Of a stretch of DNA of 58,335 nt, positions 26,995 to 35,816 are shown in pieces. Both the position numbers and the translations under genes were made by a program. The notes under the pieces were generated by a model. It worked only from the letters and a program-made list of their open reading frames with translations, had not been told where the DNA came from and did no database searches. The stretch comes from Pyrinomonadaceae bacterium MAG19_C2-C3 (GTDB lineage: Bacteria > Acidobacteriota > Blastocatellia > Pyrinomonadales > Pyrinomonadaceae), in assembly GCA_024330265.1 (NCBI GenBank), contig JANDLT010000031.1, forward strand, positions 1 through 58,335. The letters run 5' to 3'. Every line of letters starts with the position of its first letter. The stretch's first letter is position 1.

Positions 26995-27597
26995 TTAGCT
27001 TTTCAGCACGGCGATGACGGAGGCGCGGCTAATCTCTAACTCGCGCGCAATCTGCGAGTTGTTTCTGCCCACCTTGTGCAAGCGTCTAACATCTTCCGCT
27101 TTGCTGCGTGCCGTCGGAGGTCTGCCGTGCGGTCTGCCTTCGGCGCGTGCCTGTGCGATCCCGGCTTTGACGCGCTCTCTGATGATGTCACGCTCAAACT
27201 CCGCAAACACCGACAGCAACCCTGCCATCGCACGTCCTGACGGGGTAGAGAAGTCGAGTGCTTCCGTGAGGCTGACGAAACCGACGCCGAGTTCGCGCAA
27301 CTCATTCAAGGTCGAAACCAGATCGGCGACGGAGCGTCCCCACCGGTCGAGCTTCCACACGACAATCAAATCAACCTCGCGCCGCCGTGCCGCGCGCATC
27401 AACTCTTCGCGCATCGGGCGCAGCTTCGCACCCGACCCTACTTCCTGATACTCATGCACAATTGCCAAGTTTCGGGTCTTGGCGTACTCGCGTATCTTCC
27501 GCTTCTGTAAGGGTAAGGTCTGCTGATCATGCGTCGAGACGCGGGCGTATGCACCCACACGCAGAACTGACTTGTGTGGTTTGGGCGGCATTGACAT
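26995..27597 (-). CDS. Serine recombinase (resolvase/invertase)
   Basis: A 200-aa small serine recombinase. The catalytic Ser is in 'GAYARVSTHDQQTLPLQKRKIREYA' (Ser21 from this start). The hallmark 'LIVVWKLDRWGRSVADLVSTLNEL', 'GVGFVSLTEALDFSTPSGRAMAGLLSVFAEFERDIIRERVKAGIAQARAEGRPHGRPP' and a C-terminal Hin-type helix-turn-helix ('NNSQIARELEISRASVIAVLKS') are all intact. It probably resolves replicon multimers or cointegrates, or inverts DNA. An in-frame ATG at 27591 is an alternative start. Confidence 0.92.
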   Translation of the reverse strand: MSMPPKPHKSVLRVGAYARVSTHDQQTLPLQKRKIREYAKTRNLAIVHEYQEVGSGAKLRPMREELMRAARRREVDLIVVWKLDRWGRSVADLVSTLNELRELGVGFVSLTEALDFSTPSGRAMAGLLSVFAEFERDIIRERVKAGIAQARAEGRPHGRPPTARSKAEDVRRLHKVGRNNSQIARELEISRASVIAVLKS

Positions 27598-27614
27598 TCA
27601 GTAACCATGCTGAC

Positions 27615-28091
27615 TTATATCGGCAGGACGTTGACTTTGACACTTGGAGCGTTCTTCGCCGCTTGATTTCTGAAACCATCGTCGAACGTGACAATTTCAC
27701 TGCTCCAGCCTGTGCTTAAGTTTTCGGTGAGTGCGAGGTACAAGCCATCGGATGTGCGGCTGCAACCATAGCTTGTGCGGATATCTTCGGCTCTGGTGAC
27801 GAGTGCTGCTTCGCCGTTGGGCGGCGGGTTGATGACCTTGAAGTAATCAGTAAACTCCTTGACTGCTTGCCGATGTTCAGTGCTCCTCAGCACACCTTGC
27901 GCCGCCTTTTGGCAGAGTACGAACAAGACTTCAGCGACCAGCACATTCGGTGCGAAGAAAGAGAAGCCTCGCTGAGCATAATCGTTAAAAGCGGTGAGTG
28001 CGATTTGATAAGTCTTCTGTTCCTTCGTGCAGATCGCAATCAGGATGTTGGCATCGGTTACGACCGCAGGTGGCTTAATCGTCGCTGCCAT
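27615..28091 (-). CDS. PIN-domain toxin (VapC-like), pair 1
   Basis: A 158-aa PIN-domain protein. 'AVVTDANILIAICTKEQ' gives the first acidic residue, 'FFAPNVLVAEVLFVL' the Glu of the second motif, and 'TSDGLYLALTENLS' with 'EIVTFDDGF' the C-terminal acidic cluster. VapC toxins are metal-dependent RNases. The ATG at 28091 is preferred to an upstream frame extension because it overlaps the antitoxin gene by only 17 nt. The pair antitoxin-toxin is arranged as expected on the minus strand. Confidence 0.75.
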   Translation of the reverse strand: MAATIKPPAVVTDANILIAICTKEQKTYQIALTAFNDYAQRGFSFFAPNVLVAEVLFVLCQKAAQGVLRSTEHRQAVKEFTDYFKVINPPPNGEAALVTRAEDIRTSYGCSRTSDGLYLALTENLSTGWSSEIVTFDDGFRNQAAKNAPSVKVNVLPI

Positions 28092-28359
28092 CGGCGAACA
28101 TGCCTCCACTGCGCGCGTTGCGTAAGAACTCTTGCGTCTGTACGCCTGATGTTTCGCGCATATCCTTCAATCTTGCGGCGGAACGTTCTAACACTTGCAA
28201 CATCTCGAAGTTTGGGCTGAGAGTCGCCGCCCCATCCACGCTCCGCCCATTTCCAGTTTGCTCATTCGCTTCGAGAACCGTCACACGCAATCGATGCCCC
28301 GCCAACTGCGCGGCGTGTTGCGTAATCTCTTCCCACGTTCCTTCGATCGTTGTTGCCAT
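28075..28359 (-). CDS. Probable antitoxin, pair 1
   Basis: A 94-aa protein from the ATG at 28359 (AGAGG ribosome site just upstream). The N-terminus 'MATTIEGTWEEITQHAAQLAGHRLRVTVLE' resembles the short beta-rich N-termini found before VapC-type toxins, and the C-terminus is helical and charged, suited to wrapping a toxin. It overlaps the PIN-toxin gene, which is the main evidence for its role. Confidence 0.65.
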   Translation of the reverse strand: MATTIEGTWEEITQHAAQLAGHRLRVTVLEANEQTGNGRSVDGAATLSPNFEMLQVLERSAARLKDMRETSGVQTQEFLRNARSGGMFADGSDD

Positions 28360-29140
28360 TATGATGCACCTCTCGGCTGAAATCGTTTGCACGATTGTAA
28401 TGCGAAAGCAGTGTGTCAGAAAACCCCTAAAATTTAGGCTTCAAAAGTCCAGCATTTCTCAACTATTTTAGCTTACTTTTTCACCTGTCAGAAATGTGTA
28501 GTTTTTTCGACAGTCAGGGCGTAGTTAAGTGAAGACTGGACATAATTCCGTTGACGAAACCCAATGATTTCCGAAGCTTTTCCACATCGCTGGAAATGCC
28601 TTTGGAAACGATCTGGCTTCGAGAGCGTGAAAATCGCTAAAATGCTGAGATAAAAGGACTTTGAATTATGTCCAGTCTTCAGTTAAGTAATCCGTGTTGT
28701 ACACGGCATATTATCTTCCTCCCGTGAGCGTCCTTAAACTTGCAATCGGTTATGCCCCCAACAATTATTCTGACGCACCATAATCAGGAGATAGTACAAA
28801 TCGTTAAATCTTTGTGAACTTTTCGCTACCCCTTCTTGACAACTATCTTACTTGTCCATTACCCTGCCACGCACTCACGGTAGATGTTATTTGAGCCTCA
28901 CCTCACTTTAATCTCACCGAAAGCAATAGATACACTTACCTCGCGCTGTGTTCACGCTGCCCCGCCTGAATCCGCGCCTTCGACCACAATCCAATTCAAG
29001 TGAAGCGTAAAACGACTTTACTGAAGCATTGCTTGTCAAGAAACCTTTTTAAGTTGTTTCGGCAAGTATCAGTCGAAGTATGCCGCTAACCCTTTAGCGC
29101 AAACTACAATCAACCGAAGACCTCAGGAGTCGCCAAGCAG
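28360..29140. other. Intergenic region containing a MITE
   Basis: About 780 nt with no convincing gene. The 150-bp MITE-like element at 28531-28680 is the main content. The remainder (28689-29140) is low-coding sequence upstream of the secreted IPT/YD protein; AGGAG at 29125-29129 serves that gene. Confidence 0.6.
28531..28680. mobile_element. 150-bp MITE-like element with 8-bp TSD
   Basis: Perfect 18-bp terminal inverted repeats GAAGACTGGACATAATTC (28531-28548) and GAATTATGTCCAGTCTTC (28663-28680). Both sides are flanked by the exact 8-bp direct repeat AGTTAAGT (28523-28530 and 28681-28688). The interior has no ORF. It must have been moved by a transposase encoded elsewhere; no element in this window shares these ends. 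Confidence 0.9.
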
Positions 29141-30376
29141 ATGTCATATCCCTCGCCTACTCATAAGTGCGTGTACATGAAGATTTTCGGCTTCGCGCTC
29201 GCGGCGTTGGTGAGTCTTATTTTTGTACTCGATGCAAATGCCCAGAGTGCTAACCCAGTAACTTATGTTTATGACGAACTCGGGCGGCTGGTCGGCGTAG
29301 TGAACCCTTCCGGTGAGACCGTCACCTATACCTACGACGCGGTCGGAAATCTACTTTCGACCGCTCGGCGGAGTTCGACACAACTCTCGATAATCGAGCT
29401 CACTCCTAACGGCGGTGCGGCTGGCGCGACGGTAACAATCTACGGTTCGGGATTCAGCACCGTGACGAGCGAGAATACCGTTCACTTCAACGGCACCACG
29501 GCGACCGTCACTTCATCCACCGCGTCGCGCATCACGACCAGCGTACCCGCAGGCGCAATGACGGGACCGATCACGGTTACGACTCCTTCCGGTTCAATCA
29601 CGAGCAGCGCATCTTTCATCGTCGGAACGCTCACCGACGACCCCAGCACGCCGGAAGTACCAACCATCAGCGGGTTCACACCGACCATCGGACTGCCCGG
29701 CACGCCTGTGACTATCAACGGCTCGAATTTCGAGTCGGTCATCACAGACAACAAGCTCACCTTCGGCGGCACTCCGAGCGGAATTGATTCAGCTACTCCC
29801 GTGAGCATAGTCACCCCGGCTCCCAAGGGAGGGTCGGGGCGCATCTCCGTCACTACTCCACAGGGTACGGCAGTCAGCAGCACTGACTTCTTCGTGCCTC
29901 CTCCGCCATACAAAGTAGAGGATGTCCGTTATGCCGAGCGCATCTCTTTCAGGACGAATACGATTGTCAGGTCCGCCGAGGCGAATACGGTGAGCCTCAT
30001 GATCTTCGACGGTAAAGCAGGTGAGCGGATAAGTCTCCATATGTTCGATTGGACGAGTGCCTTCGACATCCGCATTTACCAGCCGGATGAAAAGATTTTG
30101 GCTTCAAATAAAGTGACCTTAAATCAAGGTGCGAAAGCCTTTCTCGATACCAAGATTCTACCGCTCACAGGCACATACACGATTCTGGTTACTACTTCCG
30201 CCATCGGACAGAACAATCTTACTTTGAAGCTATACGATGTCCCGCCGGACGTGACCGGTACTCTAACGCCGGGTCGTTACCTGTATGTGAACATCCAGAC
30301 GCCCGGTCAGAACGGAGAGTTGACGTTCAACGGCGAGGCTGGACAGAAGGTGGTGGTGATTATAGATGACAAATGA
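29141..30376 (+). pseudogene. Secreted YD-repeat/IPT-domain protein, C-terminally truncated
   Basis: 411 codons remain. A signal peptide ('MKIFGFALAALVSLIFVLDANAQ') is followed by one RHS/YD-type unit ('VTYVYDELGRLVGVVNPSGETVTYTYDAVGNLLST', about 40-75), then two IPT/TIG-like Ig domains (about 82-165 and 172-250) and a pre-peptidase-like beta domain. It belongs with large adhesin-like surface proteins. The frame stops exactly at the TGA that opens the IS3 element (30374), so the natural C-terminus is lost. The ATG at 29177 in front of the signal peptide is an alternative start. Confidence 0.75.
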
Positions 30377-30381
30377 GATGG

Positions 30382-31333
30382 TCAAGTTTTACCGGACATA
30401 ACCCTCTCGCTGCTTGACTCCTTCTTTTTAGTGTTGATGTGCCATTCCCGCTCGAACTCTTCGGGAGTTTTGTAATCAAGAGCCGAGTGCCGTCGCACCC
30501 GGTTGTAGTAACCTTCGATGTAAGTGAAGGTTTCGCTTTTGGCTTGCGCCGTGTCTTCAAATAATCCGTCTTCGAGCAGTTCGGCTTTATAGCGCGAAAA
30601 CAGACTTTCGGCTTGCGCGTTGTCCCAACAGTTGGCGCGCCGTGACATTGATTGCCGACACTTGTTGGCGGCGAGTAGTGTACGGAAGTTCTTTGACACA
30701 TACTGGCTACCACGATCTGTATGGACAATCGTTGAAGTTCTGACGCTGCCGCCACGAATCGCCTTTTCAAACGCTTTAATCACCAACTCGTCCGTCATCC
30801 GTTCAGCGACCGCCCACCCCACGATGCGCCTCGTGAATTTGTCTTGCCATGTTGCCAAGTAGCTCCACTTACCCGACATCATTGGCAAGTACGTGATGTC
30901 ACCGACGATGACTTCACCGGGTTTGTGGACGACGTTCCCGACATCAAGCAACAGATTTGGACTCACCTGAGATGAGTGCTGCGAATCGGTTGTTTGTGGA
31001 CGAAAACATTTCGCGGCGATGGCATGTAAGCTTTGTCGTCGCATCAGTGAGCGAACCTGAAAACGTCCGACGCTTGTGCCCTGTGCGAGAAGTTCGGCTT
31101 GGATGCGGCGCGACCCGTAGCGTCGCCGATGTTGGTAAAACACCGCTGCGACTTGTGAGGCAACGGCTGCCTTCGCCTGACTTAACACGTAAGTTTTGCC
31201 GCTCGCATAACCATGATAAGCACTGCGCGAGACTCGCATCACACGGCACACCAGAGCGAGTGGGTAGTTGCCCTTAACTTCGTCGATAAAGCGGTAACGA
31301 ACTACGCGCTTCTGCCAAAGATAAGGGCTGCCT
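30382..31333 (-). CDS. IS3 OrfB (DDE transposase domain)
   Basis: Integrase-core part of the IS3 transposase, expressed by -1 frameshifting from OrfA; a GTG at 31251 starts a 289-aa version. It contains the HTH_21 segment 'YQHRRRYGSRRIQAELLAQG' and the DDE motifs: 'VIVGDITYLPM' (D), 'STIVHTDRGSQYVS' (D) and 'NCWDNAQAESLFSRYKAELLE' (E), ending with 'YNRVRRHSALDYKTPEEFE'. No lesion is visible, so the element may be active. Confidence 0.92.
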
Positions 31334-31550
31334 TCTTTAGAATGTCGCGTTCCATTTCCAGTTCCCGAATCCGCCGCTTGAGTAAAAGCGTTTCCTTATC
31401 GGCGTCCGAGCTACTCGCAGTTACTTGTCGCTTCCAGTTGTGCAGCAGGCTTTCCGCCACGCCCAACTCGCGTGCCACGCTTGCCACTGATTGACCGTCG
31501 TGAATCTTCTTGACGGCTTGCTGTTTGTATTCGTCATCGTATTTTCTCAT
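31302..31550 (-). CDS. IS3 OrfA
   Basis: An 82-aa helix-turn-helix protein ('YKQQAVKKIHDGQSVASVARELGVAESLLHNWKRQV') with the leucine-zipper segment 'LLLKRRIRELEMERDILKKAALIFG' typical of IS3 OrfA. It ends shortly after the sequence CTAAAGAAG (minus strand, near 31335-31340). A -1 shift there enters OrfB in frame ('KEGSPYLWQKRVVRYRF'), giving the OrfAB transposase. Confidence 0.9.
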   Translation of the reverse strand: MRKYDDEYKQQAVKKIHDGQSVASVARELGVAESLLHNWKRQVTASSSDADKETLLLKRRIRELEMERDILKKAALIFGRSA

Positions 31551-31599
31551 CGCTGTATTCTAGCGAGAGTTTTGTATCCTGAATAATTAAACCACCTCA

Positions 31600-32256
31600 A
31601 ATTGCCGCCTTCGCCCCGCCCGTCGCATACGCGGTGCGTGCCTTACGACCCTTGCCCGACCTGACTTTCAACGCTCCCGTCTCTGCGTCATAATCTGTGG
31701 CGTTGAGCATCACGGCTTCCGCCCGCCGCAAACCCGCACCGTAGAGTACGGCTAACAGTGCCGCATCCCGCGCCCCGCTCGGACTCGCGTCAAGCGCACA
31801 GTCGGCGAACAACGCCCGCAACTCACCGGCACTGAGAGCGCGACCGCGCGGCAGGGTTGTGCCGCGCACCGCCGCCACATCAACCGCGCGATGAAACTCT
31901 TCCGCCTGCATCAATCCTAACCGCCAACACTCACGCAACACGCCGCGCAGTGCGGCAAGCATCTTGTTCGCCGTCGCCGGTTGATACGTTTCGGCGAGTG
32001 CGGCGCGAATGGCTTGTGTGTGTTCGTAGCGCAGCATCTCCCACCGCAGAACGAAGGCTTGAGCGGGTTTGCCCGAAAGCAAAGTGGCGATAGTCTCCAA
32101 AGCCGTCCGCATCGTGCGCCGACTGCCCGGCGCAAGGCGAGCGAGGTAGACGGCAACGGCATGGTTGCCTTCGCTGTTCGCTGTTCGGGGCAGCGCGACC
32201 GCCTCGGAACGGCGTATTGCAATCTGCGTCTCAGTATTCGTTTGCTTCTCGGTCAT
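31600..32256 (-). pseudogene. Tyrosine recombinase, C-terminally truncated
   Basis: 219 codons of a phage-integrase-type recombinase. An N-terminal SAM-like core-binding domain ('AVAVYLARLAPGSRRTMRTALETIATLL', 'NKMLAALRGVLRECWRLGLM') is followed by the start of the catalytic domain with the first Arg in 'AVLYGAGLRRAEAVMLNATDYD' and the Lys region 'VRSGKGRKARTAYATGGAKAA'. The HxxR and Tyr motifs are missing because the frame runs into the IS3 end, whose terminal TGA is its stop. Inactive. Confidence 0.88.
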
Positions 32257-32307
32257 AATGTGTCAAGGGGCGCGTGTTATGATTAACGTTCGAGGAGATA
32301 ATTTGCT

Positions 32308-32613
32308 ATGAGCCAGAGAGTAACCGCAATCTATGAAAACGGGGTGCTGCGTCCGCTTGTGCCGCTTAACCTACCGGAACACGCGCGCGTCGAATTGAAT
32401 GTCGAGGCAGCATCAAGTGCACCGGCGGCAAGCGCGCAAGCCGTGCGCGATGCGTTGCGAAGTGCAGGCGCGAGCGTCTCACCGCTTCCGCTCTCGAACG
32501 CTGCGACCCAACCTTTGTCGGATGAGGAGCAAGCCGCACTCGCGCGTCGCTTCGCAGGTGAGCGTCCGCTCGGCGACACTATTAGCGACGACCGTGACGG
32601 GCGAGAGTTTTAA
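32308..32613 (+). CDS. DUF104-like antitoxin, pair 2
   Basis: A 101-aa protein that starts with 'VTAIYENGVLRPLVPLNLPEHARVELNVE', the signature of the DUF104/AF2212 antitoxin-like family. This is followed by an Ala/Ser-rich linker and an acidic C-terminus suited to binding a toxin. GAGGAG lies just before the ATG. It ends 5 nt before the PIN-domain gene, forming a standard antitoxin-toxin pair. Confidence 0.82.
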   Translation: MSQRVTAIYENGVLRPLVPLNLPEHARVELNVEAASSAPAASAQAVRDALRSAGASVSPLPLSNAATQPLSDEEQAALARRFAGERPLGDTISDDRDGREF

Positions 32614-32617
32614 GTTG

Positions 32618-33103
32618 ATGCCCACCTCGTCAGTAACCTCGGTGTCCTACTACAGCGACAGCAGCGTGCTCGTCAAACGGCATGTTTTGGAAGTCGGCTC
32701 ACCTTGGTTTCGCACCCTTGCCGACCCTCGCTCCGGCAACATAATCATCACGGCACAACTGAGCATCGTCGAGGTTTTCAGCGCGCTCAATCGGCGGTGC
32801 CGCGAGTCAAGCATCAGCCCCGCAGATTACACGATTATCGCCGCGGAGTTTGCCCGTGTTGTTAGCGGTGAGTACGAAGTTGTTCCACCATCTGTAAAAG
32901 TCATTGATGGTGCGAGAGTATTGCTCGAACGTTACCCCTTACGTGCGGGCGATGCGATACAACTGGCTTCAGCGATAATTGCTAACGAGAATTTGAGGGC
33001 AGCCAATCTGCCCGCCGGTATATTTCTATCGGCGGATGACCGATTGCTCGCGGCGGCACAAGCGGAAGGTCTAACTACCGATGACCCACGATTGCATCCG
33101 TAG
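32618..33103 (+). CDS. PIN-domain toxin (VapC-like), pair 2
   Basis: A 161-aa PIN-domain protein. 'SVSYYSDSSVLVKRHVLEVGSPWF' carries the first Asp, 'ITAQLSIVEVFSALNRRCRES' the Glu, and 'YPLRAGDAIQLASAIIANE' and 'FLSADDRLLAAAQAEGL' the C-terminal acidic residues. The ATG at 32618 follows the antitoxin stop closely; the frame is open further upstream only as an overlap. Expected to be a site-specific RNase neutralised by the preceding gene product. Confidence 0.82.
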   Translation: MPTSSVTSVSYYSDSSVLVKRHVLEVGSPWFRTLADPRSGNIIITAQLSIVEVFSALNRRCRESSISPADYTIIAAEFARVVSGEYEVVPPSVKVIDGARVLLERYPLRAGDAIQLASAIIANENLRAANLPAGIFLSADDRLLAAAQAEGLTTDDPRLHP

Positions 33104-33294
33104 GAGATAATTGCGGTGCCTACTGTACAACAGAGTTGATAGTTGTGAGAAGTAGCATTCTCATAAGCTAATTGCCTTCGGAACCAAACCGAGATTTGCA
33201 ACCACGTTATGCCTAATACGACCTAACACTTCGTGTCGAACTTCCGCATTCAAATTTTAAGGCGTCCCTGTAGGGTGAGAATAACCGAAATAAA

Positions 33295-33993
33295 ATGCTG
33301 CCGAAATCAGTCACAGAGCAGATCGCCCGCGAAGCTATTGCAGCAAGGGCTGAAGAGTGGAACGAGAATCAACCCGGCTATACCGTCGAACTCGCTGGCG
33401 AAACCGCGTTTGTGATCGTCGGCAGCCCCGCTGATTCTTTGGCATTGGAGAGCATATCTTTCTGGATTTATAATCCACGTCTGCATCTCGAACAAGTAAT
33501 CGAAGAGCGTTACATACAGTTGAAGCAATTAGAACAGGAAAGCGAAGCGACGCAGATGTTCGTGAAGAGATACGGCAAAAGGCAATTGAAGGCGGCGGCG
33601 TACTTGGAGCTGGGCATAATGTTGCAAGCGGCACCGACCCACTTTCGGCGCACCCTGATGGAGCTACCAATCGCTTCTCAAAGCTTTTGTAAAGTTAGGT
33701 CAAGCAGTTACTCGGATAAAGACCGGATGTTGAGGAAAACGGTAAGTCATCTCAGCAGCGAATTGCGGCTACAGATGGGTATGCAAAAAGGGCGTGGGCG
33801 CAGACGAGCCGTCACGCACAGTGATGTCCACCGCTTGTTCGTCCACAACTCTGCGCCGCCCAAGTCTCAAGCGCAAGCGGCACTGCGCCTCAAAGTACAT
33901 CCGCGCACGATACGCAGGCTTCAGGAAAACGCCGGATGTAAATCTTGGGACGAGTACCGCACATATCTTTTTGAGGGACAAAAAAGAAATTAA
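33295..33993 (+). CDS. Hypothetical protein with C-terminal helix-turn-helix
   Basis: A 232-aa protein. The N-terminal ~80 residues are alpha/beta ('WNENQPGYTVELAGETAFVIVGSPADSLALESISFWIYNPRL'), the middle is helical, and the end ('HSDVHRLFVHNSAPPKSQAQAALRLKVHPRTIRRLQENAGCKSWDEYRTYL') looks like a helix-turn-helix with a Fis/resolvase-type recognition helix. No family is recognised. It stands alone upstream of paralogue B. Confidence 0.45.
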   Translation: MLPKSVTEQIAREAIAARAEEWNENQPGYTVELAGETAFVIVGSPADSLALESISFWIYNPRLHLEQVIEERYIQLKQLEQESEATQMFVKRYGKRQLKAAAYLELGIMLQAAPTHFRRTLMELPIASQSFCKVRSSSYSDKDRMLRKTVSHLSSELRLQMGMQKGRGRRRAVTHSDVHRLFVHNSAPPKSQAQAALRLKVHPRTIRRLQENAGCKSWDEYRTYLFEGQKRN

Positions 33994-34271
33994 AACGCCC
34001 GATTTACAATCGCGCGCAAAAGTTTAAGATACAAAACCAGAGAGCAGTAGGTACTCTGTAAATATCAAGCGCAACTGCCCTAACTCTCGTCTATTACGCT
34101 ATCTACAAGTCTCCGCTCGGCTCTCTCGCACGATTAACATTCCGCTTACCTGCCTGCACCTTTTCCATCCGTTACCGCACTTCTTCGGTCAACCACACAC
34201 ATGCCGTGCGAGCGCGTCCGCGTGACAACTTAAACTTCCTCACCAATAAGCCATATCCGAAAGGCACAACT

Positions 34272-35261
34272 ATGACGCAGCAGAACAACCCGATCCCGCA
34301 CAACAACCCGACCGCCCAAGGGATTCAATCTCAGACCATGCCAGAACGGGGACGGGAGACATCACTCGCCGCACTCGCCACCTTCGTTGAACCTCAAAAA
34401 GTTAACACCTTGCTTGCACGATTACGAAACGAACTTTCAAGCTGCGACGACGCACGGCTGATCTTGTTCGCAGTGCAAGCTAAACAGGTTGAAGGGATCG
34501 CATTCGAGATGCGCGGCATGATTGCGCGCGAACTTCAACGTCGCGTCGAGAACCGGCAAACGGGCGGGCGCGGCAAGATGGACGCAGACGGGGCAGGCAT
34601 CACGAACATACTACGCGACCTCGCCCAACGATCCGGTTTGAGTTACTCGACACTGATGAACGACGCGCGTATATATCGCATTTTCTTCGAGGGCGAGCAA
34701 CAAACTCCTCTCGCGGGCGAGAGGAGTTTGCCCCGCGATTATTATCTGACCGCGCTCGGACTCGTGAAGCCGTTCGGAGAAGAGATGGCGCGCGGGGAGG
34801 TCGGTAAGATCGGCGAACGACTTGCAGCAGGAGATGGGTACACCCGCGAGCAATTCCGCAAAGACGTGCGCGCTCTGGTTGGGAAGCAGTCAGAGAAGGC
34901 AAACGGCGGGAAAGATGAAACGGGGCGAGACGATGGTTTTCTGCTACAAGAGCGAATTACGAAAACAGCGAAAACAGCTCTCGAAAAGATCGTCAGGACG
35001 ACAAAGAGAACACGCGCCGAAGTTGTCGAAACTGCACTGCTTAATATGTACGAAATTCAGAGCAGCATCACGAAGCAAGCCAAAACTTCAACAAGCAGCC
35101 GGGCTGCTGAAGTACCGCCGACACGCAACCGGGTATCGAACCTTACTGAGCTTATTGAGTCGGATGACATTCTCGATGTTCCCCTAAATTCCACCCCAGT
35201 AAGGTCTATTGTAGTAGGTGCTACAGACCACGCCGCAGATGATGCCAACACTCTCTTTTGA
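34272..35261 (+). CDS. Plasmid DNA-binding-like protein, paralogue B
   Basis: A 329-aa paralogue of the protein at 24362-25321, with the same block order. A helical N-terminal part contains 'RLILFAVQAKQVEGIAFEMRGMIARELQRRVE'. It is followed by 'GGRGKMDADGAGITNILRDLAQRSGLSYSTLMNDARIYRIFF' (helix-turn-helix-like), 'PRDYYLTALGL', 'YTREQFRKDVRALVG' and a C-terminal helical unit ('RTTKRTRAEVVETALLNMYEI'). The ATG at 34272 is favoured over a GTG at 34206. The linker at about residues 144-153 is encoded by a 30-bp inverted repeat. It lies upstream of the mobilisation genes, so a regulatory or oriT-related role is possible. Confidence 0.55.
   Translation: MTQQNNPIPHNNPTAQGIQSQTMPERGRETSLAALATFVEPQKVNTLLARLRNELSSCDDARLILFAVQAKQVEGIAFEMRGMIARELQRRVENRQTGGRGKMDADGAGITNILRDLAQRSGLSYSTLMNDARIYRIFFEGEQQTPLAGERSLPRDYYLTALGLVKPFGEEMARGEVGKIGERLAAGDGYTREQFRKDVRALVGKQSEKANGGKDETGRDDGFLLQERITKTAKTALEKIVRTTKRTRAEVVETALLNMYEIQSSITKQAKTSTSSRAAEVPPTRNRVSNLTELIESDDILDVPLNSTPVRSIVVGATDHAADDANTLF
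34701..34730. repeat. Near-perfect palindrome inside paralogue B
   Basis: CAAACTCCTCTCGC (34701-34714), two G, then the exact reverse complement GCGAGAGGAGTTTG (34717-34730). The position in the protein matches the palindrome of paralogue A, but the sequence is unrelated. Confidence 0.95.
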
Positions 35262-35441
35262 GTCGCATCTGTGCGGGATGTTTAGGTGTGCACACCATCT
35301 GACAGGTGGGGTAACGAGAATGCGCTATCTGCCATAAACTCAACCTGTCATTCTCCTCTGCCACGAACCAATGTTTCGGCATCGCCTAAAATAGCCCCCG
35401 AAATTTGACCTCATTAACCCTCTTGCCCCCCCTTAAAATTT
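35262..35441 (+). promoter_or_regulatory. Candidate oriT/mobilisation gene promoter region
   Basis: 180 nt directly upstream of the MobC-like/relaxase pair, the usual place for an origin of transfer. It contains the inverted repeat TGACAGGT (35299-35306) / ACCTGTCA (35343-35350). A pyrimidine-rich stretch ending TTGCCCCCCCTTAAAATTT precedes the ATG. No nic site can be named from sequence. Confidence 0.35.
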
Positions 35442-35816
35442 ATGGCAGCCAAAATAAAGAAGGCGCGCGGACGCCCGAAGGTGGAGCCGGAAGCGAAGCG
35501 TTCCCTATCGCTCCCGCCGATCAAGGTCAACGAAGTCGAGCGCATCAGGATCGAAGCGCGGGCACAGGCAGCGAGTGTTCCGGTCTCGACGTGGGTGCGC
35601 TACGCAGCGCAGGAAATCGACCCGCCGAAACGCAACGTTATCCCGCCGCTTAACCGAGAGGCGTGGCTGCAACTGGGCGACGAATTAAACGCCCTTCGAC
35701 GACTTAAATGGACGCTCGAAACAGAAGGTGAACGCGCGGTCGTGACGGCGTTAAGCCGCGTCGAAGAGGAATTAAAGATTTTACGCAACGGGCTGATCGG
35801 AGCGGCAACGGAATGA
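35442..35816 (+). CDS. MobC-like mobilisation accessory protein
   Basis: A 124-aa basic protein. 'GRPKVEPEAKRSLSLPPIKVNEVERIRIEARAQAASVPVSTWVRYAAQEI' is a ribbon-helix-helix-like pattern ('R...V...E...I...A...G...S.WvR..A') shared with MobC/TraJ-type relaxosome proteins, followed by a coiled C-terminal helix. It overlaps the relaxase start by 4 nt (ATGA), a strong context argument. It would bind oriT and help the relaxase melt and nick DNA. Confidence 0.68.
   Translation: MAAKIKKARGRPKVEPEAKRSLSLPPIKVNEVERIRIEARAQAASVPVSTWVRYAAQEIDPPKRNVIPPLNREAWLQLGDELNALRRLKWTLETEGERAVVTALSRVEEELKILRNGLIGAATE

Larger units (their letters stand above)
30374..31599 (-). mobile_element. IS3-family insertion sequence
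   Basis: A 1226-bp element, transposase on the minus strand. The ends TGAGATGGTCAAGTTTT (from 30374) and, inverted, TGAGGTGGTTTAATTATT (to 31599) form imperfect terminal repeats starting with TGA. No target duplication is seen (AAA against AAT), and the two flanking genes are unrelated truncated genes, so a deletion or recombination occurred at this site. Confidence 0.88.

Noticed and set aside
28836..28864. TTGACA at 28836 as a promoter for the secreted IPT/YD gene
   Set aside because: No acceptable -10 box at 16-18 nt spacing.
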